64,000 bases of DNA from Pomphorhynchus laevis (Eukaryota > Acanthocephala > Palaeacanthocephala > Echinorhynchida > Pomphorhynchidae), in contig WNNJ02001456.1 in the NCBI GenBank assembly GCA_012934845.2, forward strand, positions 50,734-114,733, written 5' to 3'. A model generated the notes under the pieces. It was given only the letters and a program-made list of their open reading frames with translations. It was not told the DNA's origin and did not search any database. This document shows, one piece after another, positions 1 to 10,731 of the stretch. The position numbers and the translations under genes were made by a program. Position 1 is the first letter of the stretch. Each line of letters begins with the position of its first letter.

Positions 1-1263
1 ATATTGGTTAAAGCAAGTGTGACAGGAGCGGGGTGTTGAGTCGTTTGATCAGAGATGTGACTGGAGATGATTTTTAATGAAGGATGTAAATTATTTGGAA
101 GTGTTACGTGGGAGGTAGAGTAAGGAGAATTAAGATAGGTTGGGGCATGAGTGACAGGAAGGAGTGTTGAATTACTCGATCGGAAATGTTACTGGAAATG
201 ATTTTGATGGAAGGATGTAAATTATTGAGAAGTGATACGGGGGAGGTCGAGTAAGAAGTACGTGAAGAGAATAAAGAAGTTTGAGATTTTTTAGATTGGG
301 GGAGGAATAGGAAAGAGGAGGTACGAGATAAATAGCTTTACCGTTAGCATTGTTAGAATGAGAAAGATTAATGGAAGTTTTGTACGTAGTTGAACGAGGA
401 GTGTGAGAGAGAGTAGGTTCAATAATGGGATTATAAGATGCGAAGTCAGGTGTTGATGCGAGGGAAACATCTAGAACAGCATTGGTCTGAGTGGTCGTGT
501 GTGATACAGGAGTAGAGGAGCAGGATAACTGTAGTAGTCGTACTGATGTACAAAAACCGCATGTGAAATGTTTACGTTTATACACCAAGTGGTCGGATAT
601 TTTAACACGAACAAGTGTCCATACATCACAATCTTTGGAATCGCATCCAACTTCGAAGCTAATATAACCATCATTGCATTCCAATGTGGAAGATTCTTGA
701 TCAGGAACAGGGATCTGAGATCGCGCTTTTTTAGGCGTGACCTTTTTTCGATAGATTGAGCTCAATCCGCGAGCGTAGCGAGCGGAACTGACAGGAATAA
801 TGTGGAACTGACAGGAATAATGTGGAACTGACAGGAATAATGTGGAACTGACAGGAATAATGTGGAACTGACAGGAATAATGTGGAACTGACAGGAATAA
901 TGTGGAACTGACTGGAATAATGTGGAACTGACAGGAATAATGTGGAACTGACAGGAATAATGTGAAACTGACAGGAATAATGTGGAACTGACAGGAATAA
1001 TGTGGAACTGACAGGAATAATCTGGAATGTATGTTTATTAGAAACCAAAATTTTTTTAATTTCCTTAATAATTTGCTCGGATCAATAGTAATTCGGACTG
1101 CTTTGATAACATCTTCGCGCATGGTTTTGAAAGCATCTCTAGCTTCAGAGTTCATAGAAAACGTTATAATTCGATTGACGTTCGTAGTTTTCTCGAATAG
1201 TCCTTTATCCAATGTGAGTAATATGCTAGCATCCTGACTAGTCGCTTTAGCTTCATTGGACAT
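1..1263 (-). mobile_element. LINE ORF1 fragment (CR1/L2-like) with embedded minisatellite
   Basis: An open frame runs on the minus strand from an ATG at 1263 to 172. After the minisatellite it encodes a zinc-binding-like segment, C-x4-C-x-V-W-T followed by F-T-C-G-F-C, around 670-540. The same pattern occurs in three other LINE ORF1s of this window (about 9.6, 15.5 and 52.3 kb), so this is read as the N-terminal part of a LINE ORF1, a nucleic-acid-binding protein. The tail is Ser/Thr/Pro-rich, as in the 52.3 kb copy. The first 75 residues (1263-1030) match nothing I recognise and could belong to a neighbouring element. Bases 1-171 look like continuing, decayed LINE sequence. Family assignment is inference from the motif; no RT domain is attached. 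Confidence 0.55.
784..1023. repeat. 20-bp minisatellite, 12 copies
   Basis: Twelve head-to-tail copies of a 20-bp unit, ggaactgacaggaataatgt, with only a few single-base variants. Because 20 is not a multiple of 3, three units (60 nt) encode a 20-residue period, and the minus strand is open in all frames. Twelve units are 240 nt, so the array keeps the flanking ORF1 frame in register. It is bounded on the left by a short GC-rich stretch with partial dyad symmetry (about 767-785). Confidence 0.95.
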
Positions 1264-1279
1264 TTCATTTCTCGAAAGG

Positions 1280-2040
1280 CTTTCTTGAAAGGATCCGTTG
1301 TTCTTCTATTTCTCGATTGGCTTTCGTACGTTGTTGATCAGGTCGTAATGCATTATGTTCTATAACATAGCCAAGGATTCAAATCTTGTTGGTAAAGTGT
1401 TGACACTTTTCCGGATTTAATGTTATTTTGTATTTCGCGACCGAATTTAACAATCGAGTCAGATTAATATTATGACCTATTGTATTGTGTCCGCAAACAA
1501 CAAGATCATCAAGGAACGCGAATGTTTCCTCAAGGCGTTCTGTTCGTATTATTTGAACGATGACACGCTGAAAAACGGCAGACGCTTTGCCAGAACGAAT
1601 GGAACCCCTTAAATTGATATAGTGCTCAATCAGCTTCAAATGCCGTGTACAACCGATCCGATGTCATAACTTCTAGTTGATGGTATTCTGATTGTAACTC
1701 CAGTTCACTGAATACCGAATATTTTGCTATCTGATCGACTAACGAATCAATTAGAGGTAACGAATATGCATCCAATAAGGTGAATTTATTGATTGGTAAT
1801 GGATAATCGATTACTATTCTTCGTTTTCTGTAGTGTTTCGTGACCACCACAAATTGTGCGCGCTATGGTGACTGACTCGCTTCGATTATTTCATCTTGAA
1901 GCATTCTTGATATTTCATAACTGATAAAATTCATGCGATGTGGATCAAATCTGCCTGATTTCTCAGCTATGGGATGACAATTTGGTGTTAAGGTAGAAAA
2001 TAGTGGTGGTTTCGATGCACATAGTTAATATTTGACTGAC
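1280..2040 (-). mobile_element. Ty3/Gypsy (CsRn1-like) RT fragment, fossil
   Basis: Minus-strand translation shows the first part of a Ty3/Gypsy reverse transcriptase: a stretch like SPWRAQ, then VIDY, then LLDAYSLP, the spacing seen in the CsRn1-type group. Only part of pol is present; no LTRs or gag could be tied to it. It is broken in several places and clearly old. It abuts LINE C1 sequence near 2040. Sister fragments lie at about 13.4 kb and 18.6-20.0 kb, and a more complete relative at 59-63 kb. Confidence 0.75.
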
Positions 2041-2320
2041 GATGATCGAGGGTTTAATCTTGGAGTTCCCTGAGGTACTCCAAGATTTGTAGGGAAGCGA
2101 TCAGATAATTCGTCGTTTGGCCTTACGAAGCAATGACGGTCAGACAGAAATTTAATAATCCAGCGAACTAAACACTCATCAAGGTGGATATTGCTCAGTT
2201 TTTTGAATTAAATTAACATGAAGGACTGTATCAAATGTCTTTAAAAAGTCGAAGAAGATGGCGTCAACCGGAATGCCAGAATCATAATATCTGGTCCAGC
2301 TATTTTAATAGCTTGACCAG
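2041..2320 (-). mobile_element. LINE C1, RT segment left of the LINE A1 insertion
   Basis: The minus strand encodes a CR1-like reverse transcriptase segment: SGIPVDAIFFDF followed by FDTVLH (RT motif A region), then, after damage, VPQG-like residues near 2070. This is the direct continuation of the LINE whose RT stops at 6736 on the far side of LINE A1, where the sequence reads HGFRKGHSTLTNLL. In this LINE group those two blocks are normally separated by only a handful of residues, so the two pieces are read as one element split by the A1 insertion. Stops and a frameshift show it is dead. Confidence 0.7.
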
Positions 2321-4130
2321 ATTTAATAGCAAGAGTTTAAACCATCCTGCTAACAACTACTACTTACATTCCAGATCAATCTAGTTCCAGATCAATCAGG
2401 CAAATTTAACAGTTTTAACACACAAGGACGTCGATTGGAGGACATAAGAAGACAGCTACGACCGACACCAACTGTGCTCAACTACAAGTACAGTGCTCGA
2501 CACATGACTGCAGCGTCTGGACTACAATCGCATGCGACAGCAGTAAGTCTAAAGAATACTTCCTATGCGGCTTTTGTGCCAACAAACTTATACGCGACCA
2601 CTCCCATAAGGACATATCAACCTCCAATGTGTCCACTTAAACCACCCCAGTCGTTTCTGATATCCTTTGTTAACCCACTGATCCTGTCATCACATGCACT
2701 TCTAATTCCATGTCTTCACTTCCCGACACCCCCGTATGTTCCCTTCTGTCTCGTTTCTCAATAGCCTACGTCCCTCAATCAAAATCACATCCACCAACCT
2801 TCACAATCCTTCAACTCATAACCTTTCCTCACATCGCTCACCACCCTCTATATTATCCAAATACTCTTTGATGTTTCCGCATTAAGATCTATCCTATCGT
2901 CTATTGTTCCTGCGTATAAACCATTTTTTCAACAACGTATCTCCTGTCGCATTCATCCACCTAAATAAATCTCCTCAATCTAATCCTTCCCAGCCCCCTC
3001 TCCTAATTTTTTTTCAAGCATTGCTCTCACGCGTTTTCTGTCCTCTCCCAACGATTCGAACTCATGTCCTCTACAGCCACTCGCATTTTCCCCGATCGCA
3101 CCCCTTCCGAAATCGCTCAACTCTCATCTGCCCACATCGAAAAACGCCGTCGCGAGGAAAACGGCGAAACATCTCTCACCATCCGAAACATCGAAGGAAA
3201 TTTTCAAGTTGTCCACACCCGCACAAAAATTCGATGGCGCTCCATCTCCCCTATATGTCTTCTCCACTAGTCCCTATCCCCACCACACACGGTTTCCGCC
3301 TTGGCCTCCTTAACACTAGATCTATTCTCAATAAGTTCGATCTCATCCTCAACATATTCACCAAGCAAACCATCAATCTCTTCTGCCTCACCGAATCATG
3401 GCACTCAGATTCCGACGACTTTTCCATTCGCCGTCTGCTCTCTGCCGGTTGATCACTAGTCGAATCCGCTCGCCCCCTCAGCAAATCCCCTTCTAAATTT
3501 TCTAACCATGGCAGCATTGTCGCATTCGCCCGCCACCCTGCGTCTATTCGTAAAATCACTTCCCCTTTCAGTCCTTGCTCTTTTGAACTGCTCACTAGTC
3601 GTTCTTCTAACCCGATTACTCTAGATCCCGCCATTGTATAACGTCCTGGTTCATCAGCTCCTACATCCTTATTTTTTACCGAGCTCGCTGACCTCCTGTC
3701 ACACTGTTATTTGTACTCAATCCCTTTAATCGTTCTTGGCGATTTCAACATCCGCCTAGACCGCCTCTCTTCCACCGAGTCCATCCAGGTCATCATCATT
3801 CTATCCAACTATAACTACAAACCCATCTCCATTGCCCCCACACATATACTTGGTGGGACACTCGACATCATCGCTGTCCCCGATCATTTTGATGCCTACA
3901 CCTCACTGTCTATTTTCGATCCAGGTCTATCCGATCACTTGCTCGTCACTCTTCATCTCACTCAAAACCACACCCCTCTTTACACACCTACAATCCTACA
4001 TCGCTGTTGGGGAAATCTCGACCTCTCCCTTCTCCGCTCTGCCTTACTCAAATCGTCTCTACCCTATCCCACAATAACATATTCCTCTCCTCACGATCTC
4101 GCCTTTCTTTTCGACTATGAACTCACATCC

Positions 4131-4653
4131 AAATTACATAGGTAATTTTCTGAAGATGCTAACAGAAGTTAGCGAAATATTAAAAATAATTTCCTCTCTT
4201 CTTTGATCTTTCTCTTTTATAATAAATCTTTTTTGATTTTATATCAGCTTGACGAATTGCCAATTTTCGGAAATCACGATCCATAAATGCAGCTTTGACT
4301 ATTTCTCTGACTTCTACCAACGTATCTCTCAGAGCATATTTGCAACGTTCTCGATAAGATTGCTGTAGATGCAGATATTTTATATTTGGCAGGTGGGTGG
4401 CTCGACAATACAGGTCGACACTAACGGGCTTTTGATAAATCTTCATTATTATTTAATGTTTCCGTCTAATCATAACATCCAGAAATGCAATGGGCTTTGC
4501 CAAGTTTACAGTGTGAACTTCCCATTGAATAACTGTCTTTGTATTAAATATTTTTCAACGTTTTCTATTTTATTGAATATCATGAAAACATCCTAGACAA
4601 ATCTCTGAAATAAACACGAAGTTTGCAAATACTCCTAAACATATGCGTTTCAA
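4131..4653 (-). mobile_element. Penelope-like element fragment inserted in LINE A1
   Basis: Foreign to the LINE: homology to the other LINE A copies stops at 4130 and resumes at 4654. The 8-bp word tcacatcc flanks it on both sides (4123-4130 and 4654-4661), as expected of a target-site duplication. The minus strand reads as the C-terminal part of a Penelope-type RT: a decayed FLDVMI-like block near 4480, then IYQKPVSVDLYCRATHLP (about 4444-4391). The family usually has VYRKPT followed by histidines here. At its left end lies the CTGAAGA...GAAA hairpin on the plus strand, antisense to the ORF. Family call is from motif memory. Confidence 0.65.
4150..4177 (+). other. Hammerhead-core-like hairpin, copy 1
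   Basis: CTGAAGA (4150-4156), an unpaired T, a perfect 6-bp stem GCTAAC/GTTAGC (4158-4163 with 4168-4173) closed by AGAA, then GAAA (4174-4177). The two single-stranded blocks match the hammerhead consensus CUGANGA and GAAA. The extra T before the stem departs from a canonical hammerhead, and I could not place stems I and III, so self-cleavage is not claimed. Confidence 0.6.
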
Positions 4654-6735
4654 TCACATCCACTATCGATCTTATCTTGCCCTTCAAGCCTCACACACAC
4701 CGTCGCTTGCACCGTGCCCCATGGTTTGACATCCAATGCCTATTCTCAAAGCGTCGACTCCGTCATGCTTTTCGAATCTATCACCGCTCTCTCAGACGTG
4801 ATTTCCGCTCGATCACTCCGTCTTTCCGTGATTCCTATCTTGCTCATCGCCGGTCTCATTTCCACCTACTTTTTACCAAATGCAACTCCTTCTGGCAGCA
4901 TAAAATCATCACTTCATTCAACTCTAAGACTCTATGGCGTACTTTTAACTCAATCATGGCTCGTTCCTCTTCGCCGTGCAACATCAATCCCCATGATTAT
5001 TCGTCATTTCTCCAGACGAAAGTATACGCGTTGCTCTCTCACACCCCGATCTCAAACCTATCCCACTCTGCCCCGCCAGCCTCATCTTCCGGAACTCTTT
5101 CATCTTATCCCTGTCACACTTTCCGAAGTCTCATATGTTCTCATGTCCTTGCCTAGCAAAACCTTCCCCGCCGATCCCCTGCCTACCAACATACTTAAAT
5201 CCATATGCTCATCGATATCCCCTTTTCTCACAACCTTGTTTAACTCGTCCATCCACAGTCGTATCTTCTCTTCACACTGGAAATCCGCAATCGTTCGTCC
5301 CCTCCTAAAGAAACAATCGCTTAAACCCTTCCCTTCCATCTAGCTATCGCCCCATTTCACTACTCCCTACACTTTCTAAGCTTTTAGAACGCCTCATCTT
5401 AATACAGATCAACGCTTATCTCTCATCATCTAATCTATACCCTCCTTTCCAATCCGCTTTACGCTCTAATCACACTACAGAAATCGCATGCATGAACGTT
5501 TACAACGACTTACTCATTTCTCGAGACAAGGCCCTATATAGTATTCCCATCTCCCTCGACCTCTCCTCCGCATTCGACATTGTCGACCACTCCATCTTCC
5601 TTTCTCGCCTTCGTTATGATTACGGCTTTTCTTCCTCCTCCGTAGCATGGTTTGCCTCATATCTAACCGACCGTTCCTTTCGCGTCTCTTCTAATTCATA
5701 ATCCTCCACTCTCATCCCTATTTTTTGCGAGGTCCCACAAGGTTCAGTCCTAGGTCCCTTTCTTTTCTCTCTTCTGATGGCGATCTCTATCCGTTTATCA
5801 AACCTTACTCCTGTAACGTCATGCAATACGTCGATGACATTCTCATCTATGTTCATCCACCCGCACATCGCATACACGATATCGGCATTTCTGCCTTCAA
5901 CCGTCTTTCTTCAATCTACAAACGTCTCTCCAATATCCATCTCGTTCTAAACCCCGACAAGTATAAAACAATGTGGATCCTCCCCGTAAACTAAACATAT
6001 CTCCTCCCACTTTATCTTTTGCCTCATCGATCATCCCCATAGTCCACAATCTCACTTTCCTAGGCTTCCATTTCGATGATCATCTTTCTCTTAAACCCTT
6101 CGTCCGTGACAATGTCCGCTCGTCTAACTTAATTCTCCGTGACATCCGCCGTATCCGCCCTCTTATCGACTTCCGTTCTTGTATGTCTCTTCTTTCATCG
6201 TTTCTTTTCCCTAAAATCGATTACTGTCTTAGCCTTTTCGCCAATTCTCCAAAATCCATCATCCTACCCCTACAACGCATAATCAACTCCGCCGTTCGAG
6301 TGCTCTTTCGTCTCCGTCGCTTCGACCACACATCCACATATTTTGCCCAACTCTCCTGGCCCACCATCCACATCCGCATCAAACTCCGCCTTCTCGTAAC
6401 TTTTAGTCTCATCGCTGTCGGCTCCCCATCGTTCATCAACCTTCGTTTCTTAGACGACACTCGCCCCCACCTCGCTATTGCTGCGTTCCCGTCATTCCCT
6501 CTTGCTCCACGTTCCCAATTACTCCAACAATTATGGTCTCCGATCCTTCCTCGTCGGCGCCCTACTCGCCTGGAATCAACTCCCTCTCGACGATCGCCGC
6601 GCTCCCTCCTTTATCACATTCAAACACCTCCGTTCACACCTTCTCGACACATGATTTACATTTTTGTTTTGTTGTGGTCATTTAAGCGTGCGATGACACG
6701 CATTTGCCACATTAAAATAAATCTTTTTATATTGG

Positions 6736-9700
6736 GTGATAACAACAAATTCGTTAGCGTTGAATGACCTTTCCGAAAACCATGTTGTTCAGGGGCGAGG
6801 ATATGGTTCGTTTCTAGGTGAGTGGTGACTTTTCGCAGAAGTAAGCGTTCCAGTACGCGACAGCAGACACATGTGAGGCTAATCGGTCTGTAGTTACCGA
6901 TGTCGGAACGAGACCCCTTTTTTAATGCGGGGTAGATAAGATAGTGCTTTCATTCGAGGAAATCTTTCCTAGCACGATTGTGGCACTGAAGATATTATAT
7001 AGAGGTAAGTATATAGTGTCAGCTAGGTTACGAATATATGCTAACGGAAATATATCCGGACCAGCACTTAATGTGGATTTTAGACGGGATAACTCGCTGT
7101 ACACTAAGTCAAGTCTAATGAAGTTATCAAGGTCAGAAGTAGTATTAGCGATGAAACCATACGAACTGTCAGTTATTTGCGGTGGAGCATTCAGTGACGA
7201 ATTCAGCGATGTGAAATTTGTGCCGAATACATTCGCAATTGCCTTTGCGTCCAATACTAAATACCCTTGGCTGTTAATAATAGAGGAGAACGTGTTAGCT
7301 ATACGTTTTCTTGATGAAATGTATTTGAAGAGTGAGCCAGGGTCTCAACGACATCGTTCGGATAAATTATTTTCGAATATTACTCTCGTACGTCCATTTA
7401 AGGATGTTACCCTGTTTCTATACTGTCGGTATCGCTCAAAACTATAGTTACCTGCTTTATAATTACAAAATGTCTTGCGTCGCTGAGCCAGTATAGAGCT
7501 CTTGATTAAACCAACGAGGAGATGAGCTGACGTCAATTTAACGTACAATTGGGGCGTAGCGGGAAAGTACTGAATACAAGGTGTCTTTGAAAAACAGCCA
7601 GGCGGCATCAATACTCACAATATAAGCATTAGGCCACGAAACGGTAGAAATAAACTCTTTTATTTTGTTCTTGTCGGCTTTAAATGAGTTGAATCTGTTA
7701 ACACAAGAATTATTGATAGGGATACTAAGTCCAAGATCTATTAATAAGGTGACATGATCAGAACAACCAACTAGATTCAAGTGATTAAGCTAGTGACAAT
7801 ATGTCCTGGAGCAGACAAAACCAGATCAAGAAGAGAACGAGACGTAGAAGATATTCTGGTAAATCCATTGACATGTTGAGAAAGGTATAGATCATTGATT
7901 GTTTGAAGTAACACAATCGAACCAAAGTCAGAAGGCGAATTACAACTGCATGTATTCCAATCTATTGTAGGCATGTTAAAGTCACCAACAACCAGTATCG
8001 GCTTATTATGGTCCGATAGCTGGTATAAACGTTGCACGATACTATCAGTACATGAATTAGGAGTGCGGTAAACGACTACAAGTATCAAGGAGAATGGGCG
8101 ATATAATCTTATCGCTAAAAGTTCGTTTGAAGTTAAGGGTCGTTAAAAGTTTCGAGGACACGGAACTTTATTGTGTCACGTATAAAGAGTAACATACCAC
8201 AACCCTGTTTAGCTATTCTATCGCTGCGGCACGCAATATATCCTTTTAACAAAATTTTATGATCGAAGATAGAAGGGTATAGCCACGATTCCGTAAAAGC
8301 TGCAATTATCGGTGGATGGTCGTAAATCAGTAATCCAATCTCATTCATTTTATTAAACACTACGCACATTAGAGTATATAATTTGATGGGAAGCTTTATT
8401 TATTATACATTTAGATGACAAACACTTTTGAGTTCCCGACTTGAACAAGGCAATAGAGCTTCTTATGAAATTTTGGTAGATGCACTCTGTAGGCATGCGG
8501 TCGGCGTCGAAGCACGCTGGGAAGCAATATCTGCTGTATTCAATAGGCCTTGCCAACGAATGTGGAGGCGCCCCCGTACTACCTGAAAATTCTGAATTGT
8601 TAAGTTGTTTTCACCATGTGCCAGTCTTTGAGCTAGTTTCGATTTTTCCATTGATAAACGTGTACGTCAGCGGGGTCCAGGTCTCTAAGAATACGGATGC
8701 CGGAACCTTTCAGGTGAAATGATTTACGACGTATAAGCTGCACAATTTCACATGAAGTAAACACCATTTTGAGAAGGCGTGGACGATCGTTGGCGGATGA
8801 AGGGGCACGACCTAGCCGGAAGACAGCTCTGTAACGCATATCTCTCACAGTTTCACCAGATGATGATCAATTTAAGACATTCGTTAGAATATATCAAACA
8901 TTTAAGTCATTATCAAGTCTGACCTGATTATTTAGGGCATCTGACTCCTTAATGTTAGCAATTAAAATGCATTTTTTATAACAAGCAACATTTAAACGGG
9001 GTCTGTTTGAACGACCAGTACTATATACAAGGGCACGATTGTGCTTTTCGTGAGAAGCACTAATACAATCTACCTTAACTGGTTGCGTGTTATGAGATAG
9101 TTGGTTTATACGAATTGCGGGAGTTTGCGATCTATCAGATGACCAAGTAGACATATTGTTGTGGTTGTTTATAGCCGTTTCCGTCATATAACTGATCGGT
9201 CTTACTACAAGAGATCCACCATTGTTAACCAAGACCGTCTGTTTGCCCATATTCATCGGCATATTTTGATCTCTTCCGGGAATGCATCACAAAAAATCGA
9301 TTGGTTGCAAACAGTATATCGAACAGTATCATTTGTTTGGCTTGTTAAGCGATTTGGACCTTGACGTGACACTGAATCTAGCTGGGCATAGTAACTATTT
9401 GGTGATGGTAGCCTGTTACCCGATAGCAACGAACATACTTGTCTCTGAAGTTCAAGAACGTTTGTCTGTAAAGTAGCTACGCAAAATCCACAAATAAAAT
9501 CTATATAAAGGAAATTGACAGGTAGTTGACGCGGTATCCACACAGTGGTCCAAACAAAACATTGTGAATTAGAACATTTAATGTTACGGTGACTACTTTC
9601 GTCTGTATATGATATATCGTGGGACATAGCAACCGAATTAGCCTTCAAGGCTTGCTTGACTTTGGACCGACTTTCATCATCCTACTGAACGCCCACTGTC

Positions 9701-9790
9701 ATCATATCGCTTAGAAGAAACAACAGCTGTTTTACGTGGCCGACCTCTTGTCATTTGTAATTTCGTTCCTCGTTTGATATTTTTGTAGTA
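6736..9790 (-). mobile_element. LINE C1 (CR1-like), ORF1 to mid-RT
   Basis: Minus-strand LINE. ORF1 starts at ATG 9754 with an AT-hook-like TRGRPRK, followed by the zinc motif C-x4-C-x-V-W-T-T ... F-I-C-G-F-C (about 9580-9490). The ORF1 C-terminal domain is at about 8830-8640 (RLGR, then RPRLLKMVF and LKGSGIRILRDLDP), typical of CR1/L2 ORF1s. ORF2 endonuclease follows: FTESWL (about 8290), VVGDFNMPTIDW (about 7985), GCSDHVTLL (about 7765). The RT N-terminus continues to RPISLT and GFRKGHSTLTNLL (about 6880-6740), where LINE A1 interrupts it; the continuation is at 2041-2320. Several frameshifts and stops. Confidence 0.8.
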
Positions 9791-9957
9791 ACTGTAATGT
9801 AATTAACTAATTACTTATGTTGTAAGTATTTAAGAATCAAGACAATTTTTCAAATTATTATTTAATTACTTTAATATTATTATATTATTATATTATTTAA
9901 TTTTATAATATTAATTTCATTTTTTAAATAGTTGATAATGATCCATTATTGATAAAT
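9791..9957. other. AT-rich spacer
   Basis: Very AT-rich sequence with short ATT/TTA runs between the 5' end of LINE C1 and the palindromic repeat. I see no gene or recognisable element part. Confidence 0.6.
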
Positions 9958-10107
9958 AATTATTGGAGCTGTATCAAAGAAAAGAGGAAATTATGTTTGA
10001 TATTTCGCTGACTTCTGTTAGCATCTTAGGTAAATTCTGAAGGTGCTAACAGAAGTTAGCGAAATATCAAAAAAAATCCTATTTTATTCGATCCAGCTCC
10101 AATAATT
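9958..10107. repeat. 150-bp imperfect palindrome of the hairpin unit
   Basis: The left half is the inverse complement of the right half: the outer arms are aattattggagct and agctccaataatt, and the centre is near 10032. Each half carries the motif: on the minus strand at about 10027-10003 (truncated at its CTG) and on the plus strand at 10037-10064 (CTGAAGG, stem GCTAAC/GTTAGC, then GAAA). It looks like two copies of a short Penelope-derived unit joined head to head. Confidence 0.85.
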
Positions 10108-10365
10108 CTTATCTCAATATTGTTAAAATGTTTTATAAAATTAAAATTGTTAAAAAATAAAAACAAAGAGTTAATTTGTGTTAATATTATTTTCTTATTT
10201 TTAAGATAAATATTATTAAATTTATCTGGATAAATCCAGTAGTTAACAAGATAAATAAAATATATTTATTTCAAGATTTATTTTAAATAAATTTAGCGAA
10301 AAAATCAAGGTCGTTTATTTTATTTTTTAAAATAGTTGATAGTGATCAATTATTGATAAAGAATT
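10108..10365. other. AT-rich spacer
   Basis: AT-rich DNA dominated by short A and T runs, with partial copies of the sequence flanking the palindrome (gataatgatccattattgat near 9935 resembles gatagtgatcaattattgat near 10330). No gene seen. Confidence 0.5.
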
Positions 10366-10631
10366 ATTGGAGCTGGATCAAAGCATCTTCAGAAAATACA
10401 TAAGGTAATTTTCATAAGGTAATTTAACATCCCCCTTCTCCGCTTTCCCTTATCCAAATCGTCTCTATCTTCTCCCACAGTAACATCTTCCTATCCTCAC
10501 GATATTGCATTTCTTTTCGACTCTAAACTCACATCCAAATTACATAGGTAATTTTCTGAAGATGTTAACAGAAGTTAGCGAAATATCAAAAATAATTTCC
10601 TCTCTTCTTTGATCCAGCTCCAATAATTATA
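10366..10631 (+). mobile_element. Chimeric Penelope-unit / LINE A fragment
   Basis: Three pieces in a row. At 10366-10400 is a shortened, inverted hairpin unit (ggagctggatcaaagc, then catcttcag). At about 10426-10536 is about 110 bp of LINE A ORF2, ending at tcacatcc. At 10537-10631 is a plus-strand hairpin unit with CTGAAGA (10556-10562), stem GTTAAC/GTTAGC and GAAA (10580-10583), ending in ccagctccaataatt. The LINE-to-unit junction, tcacatcc then aaattacataggtaa, is identical to that at 4123-4145 inside LINE A1, so the two loci share one recombinant ancestor or the insertion was site-specific. Confidence 0.7.
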
Positions 10632-10731
10632 TATTAATTACCATTTCTGAAGATGTAATTTCATAAATAATTTCTTATAAATTTTTAAATTTCCAGGAAC
10701 AATCAGGTACAGTTGAACGACATTGGTGAGG

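Larger units (their letters stand above)
2321..6735 (+). mobile_element. LINE A1, CR1/L2-like, interrupted
   Basis: A long copy of LINE family A. ORF1 homology begins at about 2432, where the zinc motif (CSVWTT, then CGFC) is readable around 2500-2590 in a different frame from the longest ORF, and ends at the TAG at 3268-3270 that overlaps the ORF2 start. ORF2 starts ATG 3234 and shows the APE-type endonuclease (LGLLNTRSILNK, LTESWH, LGDFN at about 3730, LSDHL) and then RT (LDLSSAFDIVDHS at about 5560, YVDDILIY at about 5830). The 3' end has a family hairpin (about 6685-6702) and ends near 6735. A Penelope-like insertion splits it at 4131-4653. Many stops and frameshifts: inactive. 2321-2431 is taken as 5' UTR by position only. 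Confidence 0.85.

Noticed and set aside
784-1023. Possible CRISPR array
   Set aside because: Direct repeats with no spacers, in a eukaryotic LINE.
172-1048. Long minus-strand frames rich in repeated FLSVPHYSC-like units, resembling a repetitive protein
   Set aside because: They are translations of the 20-bp minisatellite, which is open in every frame.
4150-4177. Claim of a functional hammerhead ribozyme
   Set aside because: Core blocks fit, but stem II has an extra base and stems I and III with a cleavage site could not be placed by eye; kept as hammerhead-like only.
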